This document shows, in pieces, positions 1 to 7,484 of a stretch of DNA of 64,000 nt (positions within the stretch are counted from its first letter, which is position 1; each line of letters starts with the position of its first letter). Below the pieces are notes generated by a model. It searched no databases. It saw nothing but the letters and a program-made list of their open reading frames with translations, and was not told the origin of the DNA. Made by a program: the position numbers and the translations under genes. The stretch is from Streptomyces violaceorubidus (GTDB lineage Bacteria > Actinomycetota > Actinomycetes > Streptomycetales > Streptomycetaceae): the NCBI RefSeq assembly GCF_000717995.1, contig NZ_JODM01000007.1, positions 115,696 through 179,695 of the forward strand, given 5' to 3'.

Positions 1-1
1 C

Positions 2-466
2 ATGGCGGCCTACGAGCCCCTGCGCCTGACCGCTTCCGCCAGCGCGTCCGGCGGTGTGATGTCGTGGTGGCCGCTGCTCGTCTACGGCCCCTGGCTGGTG
101 GCCTCACTGGCCGTACTGAGGGCGGCCCTCCACCAACGCCGCGCCGTGCACTCATGGGCGGTGGTCGTCCTGTTCTCGGCCCTGGCGATGCTCCTGTGCG
201 TCCTACAGGCGCCGAGGACGCTGGCGGACACGTCGTCGGCAGCCCTGCCGGGACTGGCGTCGCTGATCTGCTTCCAGCAGGTCGTCCGGCAGATCACCCT
301 GAGCCGGCCACCTCGCAGGGCAGTGCCCCGGCATCGTCAGCCTCCAGACGGCCGCACGGCGTCCAGCGCGAGCGGGCAAGCACCACCACCCCACCCGCGT
401 CCCTCGCGCCCCCGCGTCCAGAACACCGTCCCCAACCGGGGCCGACCTGCCGGCACCCGTCCCTGA
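2..466 (+). CDS. DUF2637 membrane protein, 3' part (5' end probably outside window)
   Basis: The reading frame is open from the first bases and ends at 466. It shows hydrophobic segments around residues 20-42 and 50-70 and a third weaker one near 80-95, followed by a basic, Pro/Arg-rich cytoplasmic-looking tail. This matches the C-terminal half of the DUF2637 family of Streptomyces, whose members are often linked to plasmid spread-like or integrative-element loci. The ATG at position 2 is probably an internal methionine, since full-length family members have more N-terminal membrane helices. Its function is unknown. A hairpin immediately after the stop probably ends its transcript. Confidence 0.6.
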   Translation: MAAYEPLRLTASASASGGVMSWWPLLVYGPWLVASLAVLRAALHQRRAVHSWAVVVLFSALAMLLCVLQAPRTLADTSSAALPGLASLICFQQVVRQITLSRPPRRAVPRHRQPPDGRTASSASGQAPPPHPRPSRPRVQNTVPNRGRPAGTRP

Positions 467-474
467 ACCCGAAG

Positions 475-513
475 CGCCGGGGGGGTGACGTCCTCGGGAC
501 ATCACCCCCCGGC
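475..513 (+). terminator. hairpin terminator after the DUF2637 gene
   Basis: A G-run ending in GTGA (to about 488) pairs with TCACCCCCC (502-510), with more GCC/GGC pairing at the base and a loop of about 13 bases. It starts 9 bases after the stop at 466. There is no U-run, as is usual for Streptomyces terminators. Confidence 0.6.
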
Positions 514-560
514 GGCAGGTGCACGGCACCCGCCGGATGCCGTTGCGCACGTGAACGTCC

Positions 561-1532
561 GTGGTGGGAAACCCCCTTGAGAGATCCGGAGAAGAGCGCA
601 TCCGTAGGTCAGAGCACTCGAACGAACCTCCGCCGTATCCGGCGGATCGGCCGGTCCGGTGGCCGGCCCAAGCCTTCGCCGAGGGCGCCGGAGAGGGCCA
701 GTCGGTTGAGCCCGACGTCGTCCCGCGCTCACCAGCGGAGGCGTTTCGCGCCGCGTCGACGCCCGAGGCGGCTTTCGACGCGCTGTACGTGCACGCGGCG
801 CCTGATCTGGTCCACCAGACGCACCTGCTGACCGGGCATCGAGGGCGAGCCTTCGAATCCGTCGAGTATGCCTTCTGCCGAGCCTGGGAATGCTGGCCGG
901 AGGTCGCCGTCACCCCGGACCCGGTGAGCTGGGTGCGAGCGTGCGCCCATGAATACGCTCTCTCACCGTGGCATCGTTTTCGGACGGCCTTCGAACGACA
1001 GCCGCCCGCTCCCGGCGATCCGGTGTCCAGCGCGCTCCTTCGCCTGAGTCCGCAGCACCGGCGAACCCTCCTGCTCTGTGACGGCCTGCAGTTGACCGCC
1101 CAACAGGCGGCAGCGGAACTCGAGGCCTCCCGTACCGCCACCCTGAACAGGCTGCTCCACGCCCGGGCCCACCTCGCCCGGCAGCTCCCTGGAGTCGGTG
1201 TCCCCGAATCACTGCCTCCGAGGATCAGAGCACTCGTGACGACGCGATCGACCGCGACCCTGCCCACGGCAACCGCGGTACGTGGCGAGAGCGAGCGCCG
1301 GGTCCAACTCATCATCCGCACGGTCGCCGGCGCGGTGCTCGCGCTGAGCACCCTCGTCACCGTTTCCGTCCTGACGAGTCCGGATCGGCCCGATCTCCCC
1401 GCGTCCCAGGAGACCGCCGGGACCGCCGGGCATGCGAGCTGCCCCTCGAACACCACGTGGGCTGAGTCCTGTCACCGCACGCGGATGAGTACCCGTACTC
1501 ACGTCCAGGGCATCCCGCGCCGCGACCATTGA
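561..1532 (+). CDS. membrane-anchored ECF-like sigma factor protein
   Basis: The middle of the protein looks like an ECF sigma factor. A region-2-like stretch lies around residues 70-125 (AFDALYVHAAPDLVHQTHLL). A region-4-like helix-turn-helix lies around residues 155-205 (LRLSPQHRRTLLLCDGLQL, then a recognition helix with SRTATLNRLL). A single hydrophobic segment follows at about residues 250-275 (TVAGAVLALSTLVTVSVL), then a short outer tail, so the protein may be tethered to the membrane. GTG at 561 is only the first possible start. No good Shine-Dalgarno is visible, so the first 60 or so residues may not be translated. The next gene starts 60 bases downstream, suggesting co-transcription with the secreted DUF5707 protein. 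Confidence 0.55.
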   Translation: MVGNPLERSGEERIRRSEHSNEPPPYPADRPVRWPAQAFAEGAGEGQSVEPDVVPRSPAEAFRAASTPEAAFDALYVHAAPDLVHQTHLLTGHRGRAFESVEYAFCRAWECWPEVAVTPDPVSWVRACAHEYALSPWHRFRTAFERQPPAPGDPVSSALLRLSPQHRRTLLLCDGLQLTAQQAAAELEASRTATLNRLLHARAHLARQLPGVGVPESLPPRIRALVTTRSTATLPTATAVRGESERRVQLIIRTVAGAVLALSTLVTVSVLTSPDRPDLPASQETAGTAGHASCPSNTTWAESCHRTRMSTRTHVQGIPRRDH

Positions 1533-1591
1533 CGCAGAGACGCAGGCACGGGCGTCGACCGACACCCGAGACCATCATGGGGGAACCTTTC

Positions 1592-2038
1592 ATGTCCCGA
1601 CGAATCGTCCTGTCCTCGGCAGCCGCGGTGCTCGTCCTCGGCGGTGCGGGAGCCTTCGCACTCGCGCAGGACGAGGACCGGCCGATCTCCCTGGCGAACA
1701 GCACCGCGCGTTACACGCCCCCCGGCCACAACCAGGACGGCTCCCTCACCTTCACCACCGACGTCACGACGTCCGAGGGCCTGAAGGACCTCAAGGTACT
1801 GGCCTGGCCGGCGGACAACGCCACCTTCGCGAAGAACGGGCTGACCGAGAAGGACATGGCCGAGGTGGAGTCCGCCACCTGCGAGTCGACCGGCAAGGAC
1901 ACCGCCCGCTGCACCTACCGGATCACCGGGCCCGCCGCCGGGGTCGAGAACGGCACCTGGTACGTCGCCACCCTTGCCACGGCGAAGAACGGCGACACGG
2001 TTCTCGACCCGAAGACGTCCACCTTCACGGTCGGCTGA
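1592..2038 (+). CDS. secreted DUF5707-family protein
   Basis: This is a 148-residue protein. ATG 1592 is chosen because it begins a classic signal peptide (MSRRIVLSSAAAVLVLGGAG, cleaved near AFALAQ) and has a GGGGGA ribosome site 5-14 bases upstream. An in-frame ATG at 1577 would add five residues of no signal value. The mature part is a small beta-rich domain with two Cys residues (in ATCES and ARCTY) that could form a disulfide, and it ends STFTVG. It resembles the DUF5707 family of Streptomyces secreted proteins, of unknown function. It lies just behind the sigma-like gene, so the two may respond to the same envelope signal; that is inference. Confidence 0.6.
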   Translation: MSRRIVLSSAAAVLVLGGAGAFALAQDEDRPISLANSTARYTPPGHNQDGSLTFTTDVTTSEGLKDLKVLAWPADNATFAKNGLTEKDMAEVESATCESTGKDTARCTYRITGPAAGVENGTWYVATLATAKNGDTVLDPKTSTFTVG

Positions 2039-2152
2039 GGGCAGTACGGCCCCCGAGAGCGGTGAGACCGAGCGCGAGGTCCATAGGTGTCGTCCGCTTC
2101 AACATGGCACTCACTGCGAGCAGTTGAAGAACGGGGCCGTAGGGTGCGGCAC

Positions 2153-2443
2153 ATGGAGTCGTTGATCGCTGCCCTCCGTGAGGAGGAAGATGCCGCCCAC
2201 TTCCTCGCCCGCACTTGAGGGGTTTGCCGGCGACGGCGCCGGCGGCACCTTCTTCTTCTGCGGTGAAAAGGAGGAGCGGCTCTGGTGGCCGTCGGTCTTC
2301 CCGAGTTGGTCCGGCTTCTGCCGGTCGCTCCGTGGTGGCAGGGCCGCCAGACCTTCACGGACGAGGAGAGTCGTGGGCTTGAGACGGAGTATCTGGACGG
2401 TCTGAGGCTCCCTCTCCGTCAGAGCCACGTTCCGTGCCGTTGA
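2153..2443 (+). pseudogene. frameshifted small gene remnant, family not recognised
   Basis: Three pieces in two frames read as one protein. MESLIAALREEEDAAHFLAR starts at 2153 and soon meets a stop at 2216-2218. EGFAGDGAGGTFFFCGEKEE lies in another frame at about 2215-2280. VAVGLPELVRLLPVAPWWQG then returns to the first frame from 2285 and runs to a stop at 2441. Two indels would restore one protein of about 95 residues. The GTFFFCG and ELVRLL...PWW pattern is reminiscent of small SMI1/SUKH-like proteins, but I cannot assign a family firmly. Confidence 0.35.
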
Positions 2444-2497
2444 CGGCCGGGAGCGGACGGCCGCCGTCACCGGCGGCTCTGCGGTGACCCGCGCTGC

Positions 2498-2914
2498 TCA
2501 GGGCGATCCCACCACCGTGCTCCGGCCCGTTCCAGGTTCGAGAGGGCGGTCGCTGTCTTCCGCCGCGTCAAAGGCTTCGCGTGCTTGCTCGATGGCCGGC
2601 ATGTGCTGCGATGCCCAGGCCAGCAGCACGTCGATGGGGTGGCGAAGCGTCTTGCCGAGACGGGTGATCCGGTACTGGACCGCTACGGGCCGGGTGGAGA
2701 CGACCTCGCGCTCGATCACCCCGTTGCGTTCGAGCCGCCGCAGTGTCGCGGTGAGCGACTTCTGTGTGACCTGGGGGATGGCCCGGCGCAGTTCGTTGAA
2801 GCGGCACGGGCGTTCACAGAGCTCGTTGAGGACGCTGAGCGACCACTTGTCGAGGATCTGGTCGAGCAGTTCGCGGTGCGGTGCGTCGATGCGGAGCTCG
2901 TCGGCGGTGTCCAT
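2498..2914 (-). CDS. HxlR-family winged-helix transcriptional regulator
   Basis: The 138-residue protein has the HxlR core. DKWSLSVLNELCERPCRFNE (residues 22-41) is followed by the recognition region AIPQVTQKSLTATLRRLERN, the beta-wing GVIEREVVSTRPVAVQYRIT, and a closing helix HPIDVLLAWASQHM. There is no Cys in the usual redox-sensing N-terminal position (the sole Cys pair is in LCERPC). It is divergent from the RidA gene at 3002, with an 87-bp intergenic region holding a perfect 6-bp inverted repeat. It probably represses itself and ridA, as HxlR proteins usually control a divergent neighbour. Confidence 0.85.
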   Translation of the reverse strand: MDTADELRIDAPHRELLDQILDKWSLSVLNELCERPCRFNELRRAIPQVTQKSLTATLRRLERNGVIEREVVSTRPVAVQYRITRLGKTLRHPIDVLLAWASQHMPAIEQAREAFDAAEDSDRPLEPGTGRSTVVGSP

Positions 2915-2951
2915 GGCGAAACCTGGTTTCGTTGAAGTGTCCTTCTGCCAC

Positions 2952-2972
2952 TAGGTAGCTTACCGATACCTA
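2952..2972. promoter_or_regulatory. putative HxlR operator between hxlR-like and ridA-like genes
   Basis: TAGGTA (2952-2957) and TACCTA (2967-2972) form a perfect inverted repeat with a 9-base spacer. HxlR regulators generally bind such GTA...TAC dyads. It sits about 30 bases before the ridA start and 38 bases before the regulator start, where it could block both promoters. Confidence 0.5.
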
Positions 2973-3001
2973 CTCGGGTGACCACTTCAGAGGAGCGAGA
3001 C

Positions 3002-3412
3002 ATGACTGTTCAGCACTTCACGCCGGCCGGCATGCTGCAGCCGACCCCGTACCACCACGTCGCCGTGGGCACCGGAACCAGGCACGTCCACGTCAGCGGC
3101 CAGATCGCACGCCAGGCCGACGGGACACCGGTCGCGCCCGGCGACCTGACCGGGCAGGTCGCCCAGGCGCTGCGCAACACCTCCGTCGGCCTGACGGGCG
3201 CGGGTGCCTCGCTCGCGGACGTACTTCGCCTGACGTTCTACGTGACCGGGTGGAGCCCGGAGAAGATCGCCGATTTCACGGCGGGCGTCGAATCCGTCGC
3301 CGACGAGATCGGGCTCCGTCTCCCCATGCCCCCGGCCTCCCTCATAGGCGTCGAGTACCTCTTCGAGCCGGACGTCCTCGTCGAGGTCGAGGCGACCGCC
3401 CTTCTTGACTGA
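3002..3412 (+). CDS. RidA/YjgF/Rid-family protein
   Basis: The 136-residue protein matches the RidA (YjgF/YER057c) family in length and core pattern: YHHVAVGTGTRHVHVSGQIA near the start, a central QVAQALRNTSVGLTGAGASL helix, and LIGVEYLFEPDVLVEVEATA at the end. Family members deaminate reactive enamine/imine intermediates from PLP enzymes, as cytoplasmic homotrimers. The canonical Arg in the C-terminal R-x-x-V-E-V region is not present (V-E-Y-L-F-E-P-D-V-L-V-E-V here), so this may be a Rid subfamily without the archetypal deaminase activity. ATG 3002 is chosen over an in-frame ATG at 2978 because of the AGGAG-like site at 2991-2997. It is divergent from and likely controlled by the HxlR protein. 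Confidence 0.85.
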   Translation: MTVQHFTPAGMLQPTPYHHVAVGTGTRHVHVSGQIARQADGTPVAPGDLTGQVAQALRNTSVGLTGAGASLADVLRLTFYVTGWSPEKIADFTAGVESVADEIGLRLPMPPASLIGVEYLFEPDVLVEVEATALLD

Positions 3413-3512
3413 CGAGCGCGTCCCGGACCGGACCCCGCGAACGACGCAAGTACGGCGGCGCTCCAGGATCCCGCCCGATTGGCCGCGAGGATCACGAAGC
3501 CGGACCGAGGGA

Positions 3513-4634
3513 TCAGGAGCGGTCGAACAGAGTGACCACGCTCTGCGGCGCCCCTCGGCCGAAGAAGACCTCCAGGTTCCGCGCCGAGCGGTCGGCCGCG
3601 TCGGTCCCGCGCGGGAACAGCCGCTCTTCGTAGGCGGTGAGCGCGGCCTCGGCGTCGGGTTGCTCGGCCAACTCGCCGGCCAGGGCGGCGCCGTCGTACA
3701 TGGCGAGGTTCGCGCCCTCGCCGGCGAAGGGCGACATCAGATGCGCGGCGTCGCCGACGAGCGTCACGCCGGGTACCCGGTCCCAGGTGAGCCCGACGGG
3801 AAGGGCGTGGATGGGCCGGAGCCGCGGTGTCGCCTCGCTCGCGGTGACGAAGGCGGTGAGCAGCGGGGACCAGCCGTCGAACTCGTCGGCGACCTGGCGC
3901 AGGCCCGCGGACGGGTCGCCGAAGTCGATCGACCTCATCCACGCCTCGGGCTTGTTGAGTGCCACGTATCCACGCACACGCCCGTCTGCGTCGCGATGGG
4001 CGATGATGCCCCGGCCCGGCGCGACGGCCATCAGCGTGCCGCTGCCGATCGCGGCCACACTCGCCCGATGGTCCCGGCCGCCCGGGGCGAGGGCGATCTC
4101 GACGAAGCAGGTCCCGCTGTAGGAAGGCGTGGCGGGGGTGAGCAGCGGTCGCACCCTCGACCAGGCGCCGTCCGCGCCGACGACGATGTCGGCGCGCGCG
4201 GTGGAACCGGTGTCGAAGGTGAGGTCGTAGCCGCCCCCCTCACGGTGCCGGACCGAGGTGAGTTTGTGGCCCCACCTGATCGTCCTGGACGCCAGTGAGT
4301 CGATGAGCAGGCGTCGCAGTTCGCCACGATCCACCTCCGGACGGCCCGAACCGGGGTCCGCGGGCCTGTCGAAGAGGAACCTGCCGTGGCGGTCGACCAC
4401 GCGCTTGGCGTCCTCGCCCGGACGGACCAGAGCGAGGAACTCGTCGTACAGACCGGCCGTGCGCATCGCGACCTGTCCGGTCTCTTCGTGGATGTCGAGC
4501 AGGCCACCCTGCGTGCGGGTCGTCGCCGAGTCCTCGCCCTCGTAGATCGTCGTGGCGACGCCGTGGGTCTGAAGCACCCGGGCGAGCGTCAGGCCGCCCA
4601 GCCCCGCTCCGACGACGGCGATGGTCTTCCGCAT
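3513..4634 (-). CDS. FAD-dependent monooxygenase (TetX-like flavoprotein)
   Basis: This 373-residue single-component aromatic-hydroxylase-type flavoprotein has an N-terminal Rossmann motif VVGAGLGGLTLARVL (residues 7-21), a mid-protein VVGADGAWSRVR (DG motif, about 151-162) and a C-terminal FAD-pyrophosphate motif LVGDAAHLMSPFAGEGAN (about 289-306). Overall it looks like the TetX/UbiH-type group that hydroxylates aromatic or polyketide substrates with NAD(P)H. It has no partner biosynthetic genes here. On the far side lies a truncated LysR-type regulator that may once have controlled it, since LysR genes often sit divergent to such oxidoreductases. The substrate is unknown; detoxification is a fair guess. 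Confidence 0.8.
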   Translation of the reverse strand: MRKTIAVVGAGLGGLTLARVLQTHGVATTIYEGEDSATTRTQGGLLDIHEETGQVAMRTAGLYDEFLALVRPGEDAKRVVDRHGRFLFDRPADPGSGRPEVDRGELRRLLIDSLASRTIRWGHKLTSVRHREGGGYDLTFDTGSTARADIVVGADGAWSRVRPLLTPATPSYSGTCFVEIALAPGGRDHRASVAAIGSGTLMAVAPGRGIIAHRDADGRVRGYVALNKPEAWMRSIDFGDPSAGLRQVADEFDGWSPLLTAFVTASEATPRLRPIHALPVGLTWDRVPGVTLVGDAAHLMSPFAGEGANLAMYDGAALAGELAEQPDAEAALTAYEERLFPRGTDAADRSARNLEVFFGRGAPQSVVTLFDRS

Positions 4635-4827
4635 GCTGCGCTCCTCTGTGGCGCCGACACACGTCGGCGATGGTCAGGAGACGCTCACCGATCAGAACCA
4701 TCTGCATCGATGTACGAGCGATGCCCCGGTGGGTGGACCCGCGGGCCATCGTTTTTCGCGACCCGGTGACTATAGCCCGACGTCCGGGGACGGCAGCCGG
4801 CGGGAAGCCCACACCGTTAACAACAAC

Positions 4828-5259
4828 TGCATCCTCCCTGCTTGTACAGACCGGCTCGTCCTCGCCGTCCGGTCGGGCCACCCGCTCACCGAACAGCCCG
4901 TGACCGTGGAGAGCTACACGGCGGCCGAGCACGTCACCGTCTCCCGGCGCGGCAGCCTGCACGACCGGATCGACGACGCCCTGACCGCCCTTGGCCACGA
5001 GCGCCGCGTCATCGCCTCCGCCCCGACCACGGCCCCCGCACTGCAACTCGCGCACGACACCGACCTCGTGGTCACCCTTCCCGACGCGACCACCCGCTCC
5101 AGCCGTCACCAGTTGGGCCTCACCACACTCCAACTCCCGCTCGAACTGCCCCCCGTGACCCTCCACCTGCTCTGGCACCATCGCCACGACAACGACCCCG
5201 CCCACACCTGGCTGCGCGACACGGCGATACAGACCCTCCGGGCCCTGTTCCGTACCTAG
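4828..5259 (+). pseudogene. LysR-family regulator, C-terminal fragment only
   Basis: The open stretch encodes the latter part of a LysR effector-binding domain: TDRLVLAVRSGHPLTEQPVT, then EHVTVSRRGSLHDRIDDALT, then LQLPLELPPVTLHLLWHHRH and a final WLRDTAIQTLRALF helix. The N-terminal helix-turn-helix and the first half of the sensor domain (about 150-170 residues) are absent, and the 190 bases upstream contain no trace of them. It is therefore a 5'-truncated remnant, probably of the regulator of the divergent FAD monooxygenase. In-frame starts exist upstream but do not restore a DNA-binding domain. Confidence 0.7.
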
Positions 5260-5318
5260 ACGTGCCTTCCTCCGACCTGCCCGCCAGGCATCGACGCGGT
5301 GTGGCCGGGCAGCGGTGC

Positions 5319-6332
5319 TTACGGGACCGTCAGGACGATCTTGCCCTGGATGTGCCCCTGGGCGGCGCGTGCGTGTGCGGCCTGGGCGTCCGCGAGCGGG
5401 AACGTGCTGTCGATCGCGACGCGGATGGCGCCCGTGCCGAGCAGGTGCCCCAGTTCGGCGAGCTGGGTGCCGTTCGCGCGGACCTGTGTGCCGGTCACGG
5501 TGATGTCCAGCTTCGCGTTCTCCTCGTCGTCGAACTCCCCGAAGTACACCGGGTGAAGGGCGCCGCCGCGCTTGAGGGTGGACAGGAAGCGCCGGCTGGT
5601 GGGGCCTCCGACGGCGTCCAGGACGACATCGACACCGCGGACGAGGTCCTCGGGGCGCTGCTTGGTGTAGTCGATGAACTCGTCGGCGCCGAGATCGCGC
5701 AAGAACCTCTCGTGGCGTCCGGATGCCACGGCGATCACGCGGGCCCCCTTCCACTTCGCCAGTTGCACGGCGAGGTGGCCCACGCCACCGGCTGCGCCGT
5801 TGACGAGCACGGTGGTGTCGCCGTTCAGCGCCGGGGGACGGTGCCTGGCGTCCTGGAAGGGGGAGGGGTGGTCGTGTCCCACATCGATCAGGTACTGCCA
5901 CGCCGTGAGCCCCGACATGGGCAGTCCGGCGGCGTGCGTGTGGTCGATCGCGGCCGGCTTGTGGGCGAGATCGGATGCCGGAGCGGTGACGTACTCGGCG
6001 TACGCACCGCTCTGCATCAGAACGGGGAAACGCAGCATGCCGGTCACCTCGTCCCCGGCGGTGAAGCCGTGGACGTCGTCGGCGACGGCTTCCACGGTGC
6101 CCGAGATGTCCGTCCCCGGAATCAGCGGCAGGTCGAACGGGGGCCTGAACTCGTCAGGGATGCCGGGCATGCCCTCGCGTACGTACCAGTCGGGCGGGTT
6201 GAGGCCGGCCGCGCGCACGCGGACGAGCACCTCGCCCGGCGCCGGTGCGGGTATCTCCGCCTCTTCGTGGCGCAGTACTCCGGGGCCGCCGAATGCGTGC
6301 AGCCGGATGGCCTTCATCGTGAGGTCCGACAT
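5319..6332 (-). CDS. zinc-less MDR-type NADP-dependent quinone/alkenal oxidoreductase
   Basis: A 337-residue medium-chain dehydrogenase. The N-terminal GroES-like fold begins MKAIRLHAFGGPGVLRHEEA and contains LIPGTDISGTVEAV. The nucleotide-binding domain carries VLVNGAAGGVGHLAVQLAKW (about 170-190) with the AAGGVG NADPH loop. The structural and catalytic zinc ligands of alcohol dehydrogenases are absent, as in quinone oxidoreductases. ATG 6332 is chosen for its AGGGAGA ribosome site; the frame stays open far upstream but that part overlaps the divergent TetR gene. The intergenic region carries nested palindromes, so expression is probably TetR-controlled. A role in reducing quinones or reactive enones is likely. 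Confidence 0.82.
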   Translation of the reverse strand: MSDLTMKAIRLHAFGGPGVLRHEEAEIPAPAPGEVLVRVRAAGLNPPDWYVREGMPGIPDEFRPPFDLPLIPGTDISGTVEAVADDVHGFTAGDEVTGMLRFPVLMQSGAYAEYVTAPASDLAHKPAAIDHTHAAGLPMSGLTAWQYLIDVGHDHPSPFQDARHRPPALNGDTTVLVNGAAGGVGHLAVQLAKWKGARVIAVASGRHERFLRDLGADEFIDYTKQRPEDLVRGVDVVLDAVGGPTSRRFLSTLKRGGALHPVYFGEFDDEENAKLDITVTGTQVRANGTQLAELGHLLGTGAIRVAIDSTFPLADAQAAHARAAQGHIQGKIVLTVP

Positions 6333-6365
6333 GGTTCTCCCTATGTCCGCGGTGCGGGTACGCTG

Positions 6366-6416
6366 ATTCGGATCAGCGATCCATATAACCGGTTCACTGA
6401 TCCGAATATATGGATC
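6366..6416. promoter_or_regulatory. nested palindromic TetR operators between oxidoreductase and tetR genes
   Basis: Two perfect inverted repeats are interleaved. ATTCGGATCAG (6366-6376) pairs with CTGATCCGAAT (6397-6407), and GATCCATATA (6378-6387) pairs with TATATGGATC (6407-6416). A central AACCGGTT (6388-6395) is itself palindromic. GGATC half-sites recur at least five times from 6370 to 6429. It lies between the divergent starts 6332 and 6453. Confidence 0.7.
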
Positions 6417-6452
6417 AGCGAACCGGATCGTCAAGCGGCAAGTGAGGGACCC

Positions 6453-7070
6453 ATGCGGGCCGACGCCAGGAGAAACCGCGACCACCTGCTCGCCGTCGCA
6501 GGCGACGTCATCAGTGAGCAGGGCGTCGACGTGTCGATGCGCGACATCGCGCGCCGGGCGGACGTCGGACTCGCGACGCTTCTGCGGCACTTCCCGACGC
6601 GCGAGGCACTGCTGGAGGCGCTGCTTCACACGAGCTTCCACGAGCTGACGGCGAGGGCCGCCGAGCTCGAGGCGTCGCAGGCGGTCGAAGGGGCCCTTGT
6701 CGCGTGGGTCCGCGAGTGTGTCGCCTGGACCACCGAGTACCGGGGCGTGACGGTGCTGATGGCGGCCGCCATCGAGGACCCCGAGTCCGCACTGCACGTC
6801 TCGTGCACCACTCTGCGCGCGGCCGGGGGCCGCCTCCTCGCCCGGGCGCAGGCCGAGGGCAGGGCGCGTGACGACATCGACGGCGACGACCTGTTCGCAC
6901 TGATAGCCATGCTCGCCTGGGCCGGTGACCAACCGGCGCTCGCTCCCCGCGCCGACCGCCTGTTCGCCGTTCTCGCCGACGCGGTCCTGGTGGACGCGGG
7001 TGACCGCGGGGGGCGGGGTGCCGAGAAACCCGCTCAGCCCAGCACGCGCCCGAGGAAGCCGCGGAGGTAA
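6453..7070 (+). CDS. TetR-family transcriptional regulator
   Basis: The 205-residue protein has the TetR N-terminal helix-turn-helix: RRNRDHLLAVAGDVISEQG, then VSMRDIARRADVGLATLLRH, then FPTREALLEALL (residues 6-60). An all-helical ligand-binding domain follows (SFHELTARAAELEASQAVEG...), ending in a basic tail. ATG 6453 has GTGAGGGA just upstream. It diverges from the quinone oxidoreductase across a strongly palindromic region, the usual arrangement for a repressor that responds to a substrate of the divergent enzyme. Its 3' end (7070) overlaps the end of the opposing hydrolase remnant by 37 bases. Confidence 0.85.
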   Translation: MRADARRNRDHLLAVAGDVISEQGVDVSMRDIARRADVGLATLLRHFPTREALLEALLHTSFHELTARAAELEASQAVEGALVAWVRECVAWTTEYRGVTVLMAAAIEDPESALHVSCTTLRAAGGRLLARAQAEGRARDDIDGDDLFALIAMLAWAGDQPALAPRADRLFAVLADAVLVDAGDRGGRGAEKPAQPSTRPRKPRR

Positions 7071-7468
7071 CCCGCGACGACGTCCAGGAATTCGTGCAGG
7101 AGCGGGTAGAGCGGGCGGTGGTTCCGGTAGTCGCGGAACAGTGCCAGCTGGATCTCGTCGTTGCCCTCACGGGAGACGAGGGCGAAGTCGTGCTCCCAGG
7201 TGTCCGGGCTGACCAGGCTCGGGTCGGGCACGCCGCGCACGTATCGCCAGCGGATGGCGTCGGGAGTCAGCGCTGAGCGGACGGCCGGTTCGGTGTCGGC
7301 GCCGGGGTCCGCCCCGTACGCCCGGACGTCGGTCCAGAGCGACTCGTCGAGCGCGTATCGGTCCAGGCCCAGTTGGTCGAGCAGCGGGGAAGTGAGGTCG
7401 GCGAGGGCGTCGAAGGTGTAGGCGAACTCGCCCGCGAGAGGGGCGGCGGGGACGGCCTCGCTGACTCG
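7034..7468 (-). pseudogene. epoxide-hydrolase-like alpha/beta hydrolase, internally deleted remnant
   Basis: The frame opens after a stop at 7469 and reads LAGEFAYTFDALADLTSPLL, DQLGLDRYALDESLWTDVRA, then PDTWEHDFALVSREGNDEIQ and LALFRDYRNHRPLYPLLHEF. These are recognisable middle and late pieces of haloalkane-dehalogenase/epoxide-hydrolase-type proteins. At DRYAL/DESLW the segment that should carry the nucleophile elbow (D-Y-G type) is missing, joined in frame. The N-terminal oxyanion-hole region is absent, and the C-terminus after LHEF is replaced by unrelated residues. It can have no hydrolase activity. Confidence 0.65.
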
Positions 7469-7484
7469 TCAATCGATTTACGGG

